A DNA stretch of 64,000 bases from Streptomyces sp. NBC_01754 (GTDB taxonomy: Bacteria; Actinomycetota; Actinomycetes; Streptomycetales; Streptomycetaceae), in NCBI RefSeq assembly GCF_035918015.1, contig NZ_CP109132.1, forward strand, positions 4,960,001 through 5,024,000, read 5' to 3'. Numbering within the stretch: position 1 is the first letter of the stretch; the number at the start of each line of letters is the position of its first letter. Positions 51,657 through 62,983 of this stretch are shown one piece after another. A program made the translations under genes and the position numbers. The notes under the pieces are model-generated. The model was not told the origin of the DNA. It was given only the letters and a program-made list of their open reading frames with translations, and did no database searches.

Positions 51657-54251
51657 GTGAGCGAGATACGTGGGACAGCGGGCGACGTCATATGGCAGAG
51701 CAGCCCGCCTGGCTCGATGTACGACTACATCAGGGTCGCCTCCTTCTCGATCGGGGCCGACGGGCTGATCGAGCAGTGGAGCCGACGGGCCGCCGGCCTG
51801 TTCGGCATGGAACCCGGCGAGGTGCTGGGCAGAGACCCGGTCGAGGCGTTCATGCCCGCCGAAGTGCGTTCCGACGCCCGCCGGAGGGTCCGCGAGATCC
51901 TCGACGGCAAGGAGTGGACGGGCCTCGTCCCGTTCCGGATGCCCGGCGAGAACGGCGTCCGTGGCCTCGCGGAGATCTATGTCATGCCGAGCGAGACGAG
52001 CGCCGGCGAACGCGCGGCACTCTGCATCGTCGTGGATGTCCGGGCTTTGCGGCGGATCGAGACCGATCTGGCGGCATCACAAGCGATATTCGGACAATCT
52101 CCGTTCGCGTTCGTGCTCTTCGGCACGGACTTCACCGTCGTACGCGCCAACCAACGCTTCGCCACCGTCTTCGGCGGCGAGGCCGACGACCACCGGGGCC
52201 GCACGGTCGACGACTACCTGACCCGCTCCGAGGCCGACCGGCTGTCGACCACCCTCAGGCGTGTCCTGGACACGGGCGACGCCGTCACCGACCTCCAACT
52301 CACGGGCACCACACCCGGCTCCGCCGGCCGGCGCCACTGGTCCATGAACCTCTACCGGGTACACAGCGGTTCCGGCCGCCCCGTGGGCATCGCCGGACTC
52401 GCCACCGACGTCACCCAACGGCATGTCGCCGCCCGCGAGGCGGCCAGTGCCCGGCGCAACCTCGCCCTGCTCAACGAGGCCAGCGCCCGCATCGGCAACT
52501 CCCTCGACCTGGAGACCACCGCACGCGAACTGCTCGACGTCGCCGTGCCCGGCTTCTGCGACCTGGCCTCCGTCGACCTGTACGAGGGGCTGCTCACCGG
52601 TGACGAGGCCTCGCCCGGCAGCTGGGGCCGGCGCCACCAGGAGTCCGGCAGCGGATCGGCGGAGCTGCGCCGCGTGGCCCACGCCAGTGCCGTCTCCGAC
52701 GTCCTGCCCGGCACCGAGCCGGGGGACGGGGCCCCGGGCGGGGACACCGGGCCCCCCGCCCTCGGGGCGGTCCACCGCTACCCCTTCCACTCGCCCTGCG
52801 CCGTGGCCCTGCGCACCGGCCGGGTCGCGGACGTGCCGGGCGACGAACGGGGCTTCGTCCACTCCACCCTCGCCGTGCCGATGGTCGCCCACGACATAGT
52901 CGTCGGCCTCGTCCAGTTCTCCCGTACCAAGGGCAGCGAACCCTTCGGTGAACGGGACCGCGCCCTGGCCACCGAGCTCGCGGCGCGCGCCGCCGTCTGT
53001 ATCGACAACGCCCGCCTCTACCGCCGTGAGCACGAACGGGCGTTGATCCTCCAGCGCAGCCTCCTGCCGCCGGGCGACCCCGAGGCCGCGGGTCTCGACA
53101 TCGCCTGCCGCTACCTCCCCGGCAACACCGCCACCGAGGTCGGGGGTGACTGGTTCGACGTGATCGAACTCCCGGGCCACCGCACGGCGCTGGTCGTCGG
53201 CGACGTGATGGGCCGCGGACTGCGGGCGGCCGTCGCCATGGGCGAACTCCGCACCGCCGTACGCACGCTGGCGCTGCTCGACCTGGAACCCGCCGAGGTG
53301 CTCGCCGCCCTCGACGAGGTCGCCCGGGGCCTCGGCACCCCCGGCGGTGGCGACCGCGCCGACGGCTTCGGCGGCGGTGTCCAGTGGGCGGCCCGGGCCG
53401 CCCGCACGTCACGCGAGGCGGACCTCTCCGAGGTGTATCTGGCGACCTGCGTCTACGCCGTGTACGACCCCGTCACCCGGCGCTGCACCTTCGCCAACGC
53501 CGGGCACCTGCCGCCCGCCGTGGTCGAGCCGGGCGAAGCGGCCCTGCTGCTCGACGTACCCCCGGGCATGCCGCTCGGTGTCGGCGGCGAGCCCTTCGAA
53601 GAGGTCGAGGTGGAGCTCAAGGAGGGCGCCCTGCTCGCCCTGTACACCGACGGCCTCGTCGAGTCCCGGGACCAACCGCTCGACGAGGGCCTGCAATCCC
53701 TGCGCCGCGCCCTCGCCACAGCGTCCCAGCCGCTCGAGGACGTCTGCGACCACGTACTGAGCACGCTCGACACCCGGCACGGCGAGGACGACATCGCGTT
53801 GCTGATGGCCCGGATCCAGGGGCTGCCGGCGGAGTCGGTGGGGGACTGGCGGCTGCCCCGGGAACCCCGGTCCGTCGGCCGCGCCCGTGAGCTGGCCCGC
53901 GGCCAGCTCATGGCCTGGGACCTCGACGACCTGGTGGACACCACGGAACTGCTCGTCAGCGAACTCGTCACCAACGCCCTGCGCTACGGCGAGGGCGAGG
54001 TCCGGCTCAGACTGCTGCGCGACCGGACCCTCGTCTGCGAGGTCTGGGACGCGGGTCTGGTCCAGCCCCGGCGGCGGCGGGCCCGGGACACCGACGAGGG
54101 CGGGCGCGGACTGCAACTCGTCGGGCTGCTCAGCGCGGCGTGGGGGTCGCGTCGTACCCCCCGAGGCAAGACGGTGTGGTTCGAGCTCGCTCTGCCCGAC
54201 GGCGTGCCGAGTCCCGAACTCTCCGTCGAGCAACTGCTCAGCATGTACTGA
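51657..54251 (+). CDS. Multidomain PAS-GAF-SpoIIE phosphatase with C-terminal HATPase
   Basis: An 864-residue signalling protein. Order: PAS (about 22-130; VASFSIGADGLIEQWSRRAAGLFGMEPGEVLG), second PAS (about 143-262), GAF (about 275-455), SpoIIE/PP2C phosphatase (about 485-720; GNTATEVGGDWFDVIELPGHRTALVVGDVMGRGLRAAVAMGELR and FANAGHLPPAVVEPG, LALYTDGLVESR, GEDDIALLMAR), and an anti-sigma-like HATPase (about 735-850; ELLVSELVTNALRYGEGEVRLR, GRGLQLVGLL). The phosphatase metal Asp residues (GGDWFD, GDVMGRG, YTDGLVE, DDIALL) are intact. Kinase and phosphatase in one chain suggest a self-contained partner switch. GTG start with GGAGGGGACGGTCGC upstream. Confidence 0.94.
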   Translation: MSEIRGTAGDVIWQSSPPGSMYDYIRVASFSIGADGLIEQWSRRAAGLFGMEPGEVLGRDPVEAFMPAEVRSDARRRVREILDGKEWTGLVPFRMPGENGVRGLAEIYVMPSETSAGERAALCIVVDVRALRRIETDLAASQAIFGQSPFAFVLFGTDFTVVRANQRFATVFGGEADDHRGRTVDDYLTRSEADRLSTTLRRVLDTGDAVTDLQLTGTTPGSAGRRHWSMNLYRVHSGSGRPVGIAGLATDVTQRHVAAREAASARRNLALLNEASARIGNSLDLETTARELLDVAVPGFCDLASVDLYEGLLTGDEASPGSWGRRHQESGSGSAELRRVAHASAVSDVLPGTEPGDGAPGGDTGPPALGAVHRYPFHSPCAVALRTGRVADVPGDERGFVHSTLAVPMVAHDIVVGLVQFSRTKGSEPFGERDRALATELAARAAVCIDNARLYRREHERALILQRSLLPPGDPEAAGLDIACRYLPGNTATEVGGDWFDVIELPGHRTALVVGDVMGRGLRAAVAMGELRTAVRTLALLDLEPAEVLAALDEVARGLGTPGGGDRADGFGGGVQWAARAARTSREADLSEVYLATCVYAVYDPVTRRCTFANAGHLPPAVVEPGEAALLLDVPPGMPLGVGGEPFEEVEVELKEGALLALYTDGLVESRDQPLDEGLQSLRRALATASQPLEDVCDHVLSTLDTRHGEDDIALLMARIQGLPAESVGDWRLPREPRSVGRARELARGQLMAWDLDDLVDTTELLVSELVTNALRYGEGEVRLRLLRDRTLVCEVWDAGLVQPRRRRARDTDEGGRGLQLVGLLSAAWGSRRTPRGKTVWFELALPDGVPSPELSVEQLLSMY

Positions 54252-54502
54252 CGAACGGACGCGGAGCCTCGCCGGACAGGAGCAGGGCCGCGTGTCGGGT
54301 GCCGGAGGGGCCGACTGTGGCCGGCGGGCGGTGTCACACGGGGAGGCCATGTCCGGCCCGCGCGACCCGCGACCGGGCCCCGTGCCGTGCTCGGAACCCG
54401 CCTGTCCCACTCGACCGGGTGCCCCCGGAGGCCGGGCCCGTCCGGCCCGGAACCGGCCTCACCCGGTCCGCCTTCCCGCTGGCCCAGGCCGGGCAGCCTT
54501 GC

Positions 54503-54521
54503 AAGATGCACTATGCATCTT
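54503..54521. promoter_or_regulatory. Palindrome upstream of the MFS operon (operator candidate)
   Basis: aagatgca-cta-tgcatctt: perfect 8-bp arms around 3 bp, 13 bp before the ATG of the small gene (54535). It is AT-rich in a GC-rich context, as expected for a repressor site. No repressor gene is adjacent. Confidence 0.7.
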
Positions 54522-54534
54522 TAGCGTGGAGCGT

Positions 54535-54714
54535 ATGAGCGGCCCAGGCCAGGAACCCCCGGACCCGGAGAAGTCGCGGGAGCAGGGGAAGCCGCAGGAG
54601 CCCGTGCCGGAAGATCCGGTGGCCGCGGACGTGATCACCGGGGAACCGGACGGTGAGGAACGCCGTACGGTCGCCGAAGCGGTGGTGTCGATCCGCCGCC
54701 TGGCCGACACGTGA
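54535..54714 (+). CDS. Small acidic protein preceding the MFS exporter
   Basis: A 59-residue, Pro/Glu-rich protein (QEPPDPEKSREQGKPQEPVPEDPVAADVITGEPDGEERRTVAEAVVSIRRLADT). I do not recognise it. The GTGA overlap with the MFS gene and the palindrome just upstream suggest it is translated and cotranscribed with the exporter. GTGGAGCGT precedes the ATG. It may only serve to couple translation. Confidence 0.6.
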   Translation: MSGPGQEPPDPEKSREQGKPQEPVPEDPVAADVITGEPDGEERRTVAEAVVSIRRLADT

Positions 54715-56168
54715 CCCGGGATCCCGAAGAGGACCCGGAGGAGGAACCGGGACCGGCATCCGCGCCGCGACCACGACCGGGGCCGGGGTCGGCCTCAGTG
54801 GCACGACCACGACCGGGTGGCGCCCGAGGGTTCAGCGTCCGCCTCACCGCGCCGCTGCTGATGGGTTCCCTGCTCAACCCGCTGAACACCACCATGATCT
54901 CCACCGCCCTGGTGTCCATCGGCCGCGCCTTCGGCGTCGGAGCCGCCGACACCGCCTGGCTGATCTCCGTCCTCTACCTCGCCAGCGCCGTCGGCCAGCC
55001 CGTCCTCGGCAAGCTGGCCGATGTGCTCGGCCCCCGCCGGGTCTTCCTGGCCGGCCTCGTCGTCGTGATGGTGTCCGGCGTGGTCGGCGTCCTCGCGAGC
55101 GGCTTCGGCATGCTGATCGTCTCCCGGCTGCTGCTCGGCGTCGGCACCTCCGCCGCCTATCCGGCGGCCATGGCGGTCCTGCGCGACGAGTCGCGGCGCG
55201 TCGGCCGCGCCACCCCGCGCCCGGTCCTGGCCCGGCTCTCCTTCGCCGCGCTCGGCAGCGCCGCCGTGGGGCCCGCCCTCGGAGGGCTGCTCGTCACGTT
55301 CGTCGGCTGGCGGGGCATCTTCGCCGTCAACGTCCCCGTCGCGCTGCTCGCCTTCGGCGCCGCGCTGCTCTGGGTACCGGCCGACCCGCCACGCGGGCGG
55401 GAGGTCACTCCCGGGCCCGCCCTCGACCCGCTCGGCATCGTCCTGTTCTCCGCCACCCTGACCGTGCTGGTCTTCTTCCTGCTCCGCCTCCTCCACCCCC
55501 TGTGGTGGCTGGCCGCGCCCTTCGCCGTACTGACCGCCGTGCTGACGTGGTGGGAGCTGCGTGCCCCCCGGCCCTTCATCGACCTCCGGATGCTCGCGCG
55601 CAACGGGGCGCTCCTGCGCACCTACGCCCGCCAGGGCCTGAGCTACCTGGTCATCTACTGCGTCCTGTACGGCTTCACGCAGTGGCTGGAGGAGGTGCGC
55701 GGCTACTCGTCCGGTCACACCGGGCTGCTCATGCTGCCGATGTCCCTCACCGCGCTGGCCTGCTCGCTCCTCGGCGCCCGTACGAAGTCCCTGCGGGCCC
55801 CGCTGACCCTGGCGTGCTTCCTGCTCCTGACGGGAGCCGGCATCCTGCTGGCCCTCTCCGGCTCCACCCCGCTCGTCGTCCTGCTGCTCGCCGGCGCCTG
55901 CTTCGGCGCGCCCCAGGGCCTCATCGGTACGAGCAACCAGGCCGCCGTCCAGGTCCACGCCCCGCCCGAGGCCATCGGCTCCGCCGCCGGTTTCCAGCGC
56001 ACCGCCCAGTACCTCGGCGCGATCACCGCCTCCGGCCTGATCGCCCTCGCCTACGCGAACGCCGCGAGCGACTCCGGACTGCATCTCATGGCCGCGGTCT
56101 CCCTCGTCCTCGGTGTCCTGCTGACCGTCCTGACCGTCACCGACCGCGCCCTGCGCGCCCGCACCTGA
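54711..56168 (+). CDS. MFS drug-type exporter (DHA family)
   Basis: A 485-residue transporter. A disordered Pro/Glu/Arg N-terminus of about 40 residues is followed by 12 to 14 membrane segments. Motif A-like GKLADVLGPRRVFL (about 98-111) and motif C-like SAAVGPALGGLLVTFVGWRGIF (about 183-204) point to drug/H+ antiport families. STALVSIGRAF after helix 1 fits DHA2-type exporters. Likely exports a small hydrophobic compound. GTG start overlaps the small upstream gene. Confidence 0.93.
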   Translation: MTRDPEEDPEEEPGPASAPRPRPGPGSASVARPRPGGARGFSVRLTAPLLMGSLLNPLNTTMISTALVSIGRAFGVGAADTAWLISVLYLASAVGQPVLGKLADVLGPRRVFLAGLVVVMVSGVVGVLASGFGMLIVSRLLLGVGTSAAYPAAMAVLRDESRRVGRATPRPVLARLSFAALGSAAVGPALGGLLVTFVGWRGIFAVNVPVALLAFGAALLWVPADPPRGREVTPGPALDPLGIVLFSATLTVLVFFLLRLLHPLWWLAAPFAVLTAVLTWWELRAPRPFIDLRMLARNGALLRTYARQGLSYLVIYCVLYGFTQWLEEVRGYSSGHTGLLMLPMSLTALACSLLGARTKSLRAPLTLACFLLLTGAGILLALSGSTPLVVLLLAGACFGAPQGLIGTSNQAAVQVHAPPEAIGSAAGFQRTAQYLGAITASGLIALAYANAASDSGLHLMAAVSLVLGVLLTVLTVTDRALRART

Positions 56169-56196
56169 ACAGACCCACCCGACGAGGAGTACGCGT

Positions 56197-56751
56197 ATGA
56201 CCGCCACCACCCTGGACCCGAAGTCCGTCCTGATCGTCGTCGACCCGCAGAAGGCCGTCGTCGGCGGGCCCACCGTCCACCCCGCCGCCGACGTCGTCGC
56301 CGACGCCGCGGTCCTCGCCGACGCCTTCCGCGCCAAGGGACTTCCGGTCGTGCTCGTCCGGGTCACCGGCGGCGCCCCCGGCCGTACCGAGGGCGACGCG
56401 GCCCGGTCCGGCCGGCAGCCCCCCGACCGGGCCGAGATCGTGCCCGAGCTCGGCCCGCGCGAGGGCGACATCGCCGTCACCAAGCAGCGGTGGGGCGCCT
56501 TCCACGGCACGGACCCCGACCGGGAACTGCGCGGCCGGAGCGTCAGCCAGGTCGTCCTGACCGGCATCGCCACCGTCATCGGCGTCGAGTCCACCGCCCG
56601 CGCCGCCCACGAACACGGCTACCACGTCACCGCCGCCACGGACGCGGTCACCGACATGGACCCCGACACCCACCGCGTCAGCGTCGAGAAGATCTTCCCG
56701 AGACTCGGCGAGACCGACACCACTGCGGCGATCGTCGAACTCCTCGGCTGA
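56197..56751 (+). CDS. Isochorismatase-fold hydrolase lacking the catalytic cysteine
   Basis: A 184-residue protein of the isochorismatase-like superfamily. Asp16 (IVVDPQKA) and Lys96 (AVTKQRWGAFHGT) are in place. The third position, where cysteine hydrolases have Cys, is Gly129 (TGIATVIGVESTARAA). True isochorismatases (EntB, PhzD) also have Gly here, so this may be an ether hydrolase and not a nicotinamidase-type amidase. It follows the MFS gene by 28 bp with an ACGAGGAGTACGCGT site, and is probably cotranscribed. Confidence 0.93.
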   Translation: MTATTLDPKSVLIVVDPQKAVVGGPTVHPAADVVADAAVLADAFRAKGLPVVLVRVTGGAPGRTEGDAARSGRQPPDRAEIVPELGPREGDIAVTKQRWGAFHGTDPDRELRGRSVSQVVLTGIATVIGVESTARAAHEHGYHVTAATDAVTDMDPDTHRVSVEKIFPRLGETDTTAAIVELLG

Positions 56752-56967
56752 GTACCCGGGCGGACACGGCCGAGCAGGCCCCCCGGGGCCGCACGGGTGA
56801 CATCGGCGGCCGTACCGGCCACGCCTGCGGGCCCTCGCGCGTGGAGGTGCGTTCAGTGGATCAACACATCAGTGTGATCACCTGTAAATGCCACCAAACG
56901 TTTGTCATCCGGTCTATTCCGGACCTTTCCGGTACGGGTGGGCCGGCCGGCCCCGGAGGTATCAGCC

Positions 56968-59304
56968 ATGGCCCACCTCGGCGTCCCGCGCGGGACGGCC
57001 CGAACGCGCCGCGCGGTCGCACTCCTGGCGACGGGGGTGCTCGCCGTCCCCGCGCTGGCGGGCTGCACCTCCGACGACGACCCCCGCGTACCGGTGACCA
57101 TGGGGCAGGACATCGCCCCCGCCGCCCGGGGCCGGATCGCCGACGGCTCCACGCTCACCTGGGCGATCGACGCGGTGCCGGCCACCCTCAACGCCTTCCA
57201 GGCCGACGCCGACGGTGCGACCACCCGGATCACCGGCGCCGTCCTGCCCACCCTCTTCCCGATGGACGCCCGCGGGGAGCCCCGGCTGAACCCCGACTTC
57301 CTGGAGTCCGCGAAGGTCATCGAGCAGGAGCCGAAGCAGGTCGTGCTCTACAAGCTCAACCAACGGGCCGTGTGGAGCGACGGCCGGGAGATCGGGGCCC
57401 CCGACTTCGTCGCCCAGTGGCGGGCGCTCAGCGGCAAGGACTCCGGTTTCTGGACGGCGCGCAACGCGGGATACGACCGGATCGAGAAGATCGAGCGCGG
57501 CAAGGACGACCTCCAGGTCAGAGTCACCTTCTCCAAGCCGTACGCGGACTGGCGCGGTCTCTTCTCACCGCTGTACCCGAAGGAGGTGACCGGGACCCCC
57601 GGAACCTTCAACGACGGTGCGCGCAGCACGCTGAAGAACACCGCGGGGCCGTTCCTGCTGCGGGGTGTGGACAAGGCGAAGGGGACGGTCACGCTCGACC
57701 GGAACCCGCGCTGGTGGGGTGACAAGGCCAAGCTCCGGTCGCTGGTCTTCCGCGCCGTGAAGCCCGAGGACCGCGCCGAGGCGCTCACCGCCGGCACGGT
57801 GGACGTCGCCGACGTGGACCCGGCGGCTGCGAACAGCATCATCCAGGCCGCCCGCTACCGCACCGGCGAGGGCGGGGCCCCCGCCCACGGCCCCGGGGCG
57901 GACACCACACCGGCCTCCGCGCTGCGCTCCTGGGCGCTGGCCCACGGCTCGGACGAGGAGGCGGCCGAGGCCGCCCAGAAGGCCCGGGCGAAGACCAGGG
58001 AGGCCGTCGCGGCGTACGCGGCCGACCAGAAGGCGCTGAACGGTTTCGCCGTACGCAAGTCACTGGAGCCCGCCTACACGCAGTTGGCGCTGAACGGCGA
58101 GTCCGGGCCCCTCTCCGACGACCGGGTGCGCCGCGCGGTGGCCCGTGCCCTGGACCGGCAGGAGCTCGCCGACGCCGTACTCGAACCGCTGGGCCTGCCC
58201 GCGAAGCCGCCCGGCAGCCATCTCGCCCTGGCCGGGCAGCCCGCGTACAAGGACTCCAGCGGGGCGCTGGGCGACCAGGACACCAAGGAGGCCCAGGCGC
58301 TCCTGGCGGACGCGGGCTGGAAGCGGGGCGGAGCCGTCGAGAAGCCCAAGGACACCGAGGCCGGCAGCGAGGCGGACGCGAAGACGGACAAGGACGCCGG
58401 GACGAAGGCCACGGACAAGGCCGCCGCCGCGCAGGACAAGAAGGACGACAAGGGGGAGGAGGACGAGAAGGACGACAAGGCGTCACGTGACGAGGGGATG
58501 TACATCGTCGGCGACGACAAACCGGGGGACCGGCCCGCCCGCACCGCCGTGCCGCAGGTCCTCGCCACCGCACCTGTCGCCGCCGCCCAGAGCGCGGCTC
58601 TGCTGCGGCAGGCCGCGGCGGTCACCGGCGAGGACACCGCCAGGGTCAGTGCCCAGGACAGACAGCCCGGGGGAGCGCCAGGGGCCTACGCCCCCAAGGG
58701 CACGCCGGCCCCCGCCCCCGCCTCGGTCAGCAACCGCCTGGGCAAGGACGGCAAGCCGCTGACCCTGCGCTTCGTCCTGCCGTCCGGTCCGGGCTCGCGG
58801 TCGCTGCGCGGTGTCGGTGAGAAGATCGTGGAGATGCTGGACGCCGTGGGCATCGGGGCCCAGGTCACCAAGGTCGCCGACAAGGACTACTTCAAGGACC
58901 ACATCGCCTCGGGCGACTACGACATGGCGCTGTACTCGTGGCCCGCCACCGCCTACCCCGCGACCGACGGGCGGCCCATCTTCGCCAAGCCGGAACCCGC
59001 CACCGACGGCTCGCTGCTCGTCGAGCAGAACTACACCCGGGTCGGCTCCGACCACATCGACCAGCTCTTCGACCGGGCGGTCTCCGAGCTCGACGCCAAG
59101 GTCTCAGGGGATCTGCTGAAGCAGGCGGACGCACGGATCTGGGCGGCCGCGGGATCGATTCCGCTGTACCAGCGGCCGCAGCTGGTCGCGGTCGACAAGA
59201 AGCTCAGGAACGTCGGCGCCTTCGGCTTCGCCGCACCCCGGTACCAGGACATCGGCTTCGTCGGGGGCCAGGCGGCAGGTCCGCCGGCGAATCGTACGAA
59301 GTAG
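56968..59304 (+). CDS. Family-5 oligopeptide-binding lipoprotein with large acidic insert
   Basis: A 778-residue ABC solute-binding protein. The signal peptide ends in a lipobox ALAGCTS (Cys33). The family-5 body has GRIADGSTLTWAIDAVPATLNAFQADADGATTRI, WSDGREIGAPDFVAQW and RRAVARALDRQELADAVLEPLGLPAKPPGSHL. A low-complexity Lys/Asp/Glu block (about 455-512, DKTDK-, EEDEKDDK-like) and a following Ala/Pro linker split the second lobe, making the protein about 200 residues longer than DppA/OppA. The ATG has GGAGGTATCAGCC upstream. No permease gene is adjacent, so it may serve another transporter or be monocistronic. Confidence 0.9.
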   Translation: MAHLGVPRGTARTRRAVALLATGVLAVPALAGCTSDDDPRVPVTMGQDIAPAARGRIADGSTLTWAIDAVPATLNAFQADADGATTRITGAVLPTLFPMDARGEPRLNPDFLESAKVIEQEPKQVVLYKLNQRAVWSDGREIGAPDFVAQWRALSGKDSGFWTARNAGYDRIEKIERGKDDLQVRVTFSKPYADWRGLFSPLYPKEVTGTPGTFNDGARSTLKNTAGPFLLRGVDKAKGTVTLDRNPRWWGDKAKLRSLVFRAVKPEDRAEALTAGTVDVADVDPAAANSIIQAARYRTGEGGAPAHGPGADTTPASALRSWALAHGSDEEAAEAAQKARAKTREAVAAYAADQKALNGFAVRKSLEPAYTQLALNGESGPLSDDRVRRAVARALDRQELADAVLEPLGLPAKPPGSHLALAGQPAYKDSSGALGDQDTKEAQALLADAGWKRGGAVEKPKDTEAGSEADAKTDKDAGTKATDKAAAAQDKKDDKGEEDEKDDKASRDEGMYIVGDDKPGDRPARTAVPQVLATAPVAAAQSAALLRQAAAVTGEDTARVSAQDRQPGGAPGAYAPKGTPAPAPASVSNRLGKDGKPLTLRFVLPSGPGSRSLRGVGEKIVEMLDAVGIGAQVTKVADKDYFKDHIASGDYDMALYSWPATAYPATDGRPIFAKPEPATDGSLLVEQNYTRVGSDHIDQLFDRAVSELDAKVSGDLLKQADARIWAAAGSIPLYQRPQLVAVDKKLRNVGAFGFAAPRYQDIGFVGGQAAGPPANRTK

Positions 59305-59641
59305 CAGGTCGCAGCAGAGACATGGGCTCGGGAGCAGCTCGGTCACCGTGCCCGCCGGCACCGCCGTCGGGCACGGTGGCGTCTGCCGGGCGCCGAGCTC
59401 TTTGCGTTCTCTGCCCACCCCTCGCGGGCCGGTCCCGGGCCCGCCTGACCAGGCGGTGAAGACGGCTGGACACGGGCTGCCCGCCGCCCGGCGAGGGGCC
59501 TCGCGGGCCGGGCCGGGAAGTCCCGGACCCGTCGTGCCCGTACCATTGGACCAGCCGTGGCGTGTCCGCCCGGCGGGCGTATGAGGACTCGAGACCGACT
59601 AAGACGCCTGATCCAACGATCGAGAGAAGCGCAAGCCACCC
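59305..59641. other. Intergenic, promoter region of typA
   Basis: No gene seen. cgtgcccgtaccattggaccagccg at 59535-59560 and tcgagaccgactaagacgcc at 59588-59608 are the likely leader. The ribosome site is GAGAGAAGCG at 59620. Confidence 0.5.
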
Positions 59642-61516
<1,875 letters not shown>

Positions 61517-61549
61517 GCCTGATCCGGAGCGCCGCCAGGCGCTCGACCG

Positions 61550-61586
61550 GGCCCGGCGCCCCGCGGACACCGCGGGGCGCCGGGCC
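61550..61586 (+). terminator. Intrinsic terminator of typA
   Basis: Perfect 17-bp stem (61550-61566 and 61570-61586) with an aca loop, 33 bp after the typA stop. Strong GC stem without a T tract. Confidence 0.88.
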
Positions 61587-62627
61587 TCCGGCGTTCCCGG
61601 GGACGCCCCGCCGGAGTGCGGCAATCGCACACCGAATCATTTTCTTGGGGTAAAGCTCCATATCGCTCTCCGTGTCCGATCCGTCGCGGAAACCTCAATT
61701 CTTGCTCATTTCGCTGGTCTTGCGGCCTGCCGGAGCGGCAGAATTGCTGATGTCGCACCAGGGTGTGCGCTTCGATTGCCGTGCGGATCGCGGTGATTCG
61801 CATGAGCGAAGGGGGAGTGATGCGGAGATTCATGGCGGTGGCGGACGAGCAGGACCTGGATCGTCACCCACCGCGAGGTGCTGGAGAACCGCACCGGTGG
61901 CACCGCCACCAAGACCTACGGCGCGGAGAGGGCGGTCGAGGTCGGGGCGTCGGTGACGGCGACAGCCGGCGGTAGGATCAGCGGCTCGGTCGCCATCGGC
62001 GGTCTTGACGGTTCCGTGGGTCCGGAGCTCAGGGCGAGGGCGAGAACGGCACCTGCGTCTTCTGCGCCGGCACGAAGAGGGCGAAGGGCTGGCTGCTGCG
62101 CGCAGTACCGCTGCGGTCTCCGCTGCTCCACCATGCCGCCTCAAGACCTCACCGGCGGCGGTCGTGAAGAAGGAGTGGCGCCGACCGGACGGTCCGCGGT
62201 ACCGGGCGCTCCGGCGTTCCGTGCCCGGCCGGGCCGGTGCGGCGCTTTCGCGCCATCCGCCCGCAGGGTGGAGTACGCCCACCCGGCCCGCCCTCGCGCA
62301 ACCCGTTTTTCCGCACCGGACGTCCGGATAGCGTGCATCGTTCACCGGAGCATGTGTGAACGGTCCGTTTCGGGTGTGTCTGTCTAGGATCCCTTTGTCC
62401 GAATTTTGACCATCCAAGGTCTGCTGATGTTGTCAAACCGAGACCCTTTAAGTGTGGTTTACGGCCCGGTTGTGCTCAATAGTTGGCTCAGTTGAGCTCG
62501 GGTCAACGGGTCATTCACTGCGAAGGTGTCGGCTCGCGAGCACACGGTTGTCGCTCTTTCCGCCGTCAGGGGTGTCGGCGGACAGCAGGCGCCGCAACTG
62601 TCTACGTGGACTCACGAGGAGGAACCC
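61587..62627. other. Long region with a probable decayed gene and no firm CDS
   Basis: Around 61860-62050 the plus strand reads VTHREVLENRTGGTATKTYGAERAVEVGASVTATAGGRISGSVAIGGLDGSVGPELR, which resembles Streptomyces secreted/structural beta-repeat proteins but has no good start and becomes noise after 62060. It may be a broken gene. 62360-62520 is less GC-rich, with repeated gtcaa elements, and is the likely promoter zone for the permease gene or the small frame that follow. A TAGGAT at 62385 could be a -10 box. Confidence 0.45.
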
Positions 62628-62732
62628 ATGTGCGCCGCCCTGGGTATTGATGCGGTCACTCCGTCCGGTACGGCGTGCCGGCACGGTTTCGTACATATCG
62701 ACTCACCCGGTCCCTCTGTCGGCGACGTCTGA
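62628..62732 (+). CDS. Possible small leader peptide, 34 aa
   Basis: ATG preceded by the excellent ribosome site GAGGAGGAACCC. Product MCAALGIDAVTPSGTACRHG, then FVHIDSPGPSVGDV. It has two cysteines and no known motif. It ends about 250 bp before the permease gene. Whether it is translated as a regulatory leader or is a short orphan cannot be told from sequence. Confidence 0.4.
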   Translation: MCAALGIDAVTPSGTACRHGFVHIDSPGPSVGDV

Positions 62733-62983
62733 CGGCGTTCCGGCCCGTTCCACCGCTCAACGCGCGTTCCCGGGAGTGAAACCCGCTCCTGTTGGCGCTC
62801 CTTCGGCTGCTGGGTCCTGAGGTCATCTCCATCAGGCCGGCAGTTGTGCCGCCGCACCCGGCCACAGGTCGCGGTCGGCATCGAGGGGCCGCCACACAGC
62901 AGGCATGACGCAGTGAGTGCTACCGAACTCAACCGCGCGGCCTGACCGGGCGCCGGTACCCGACATTTGTGAATGGACGCATC

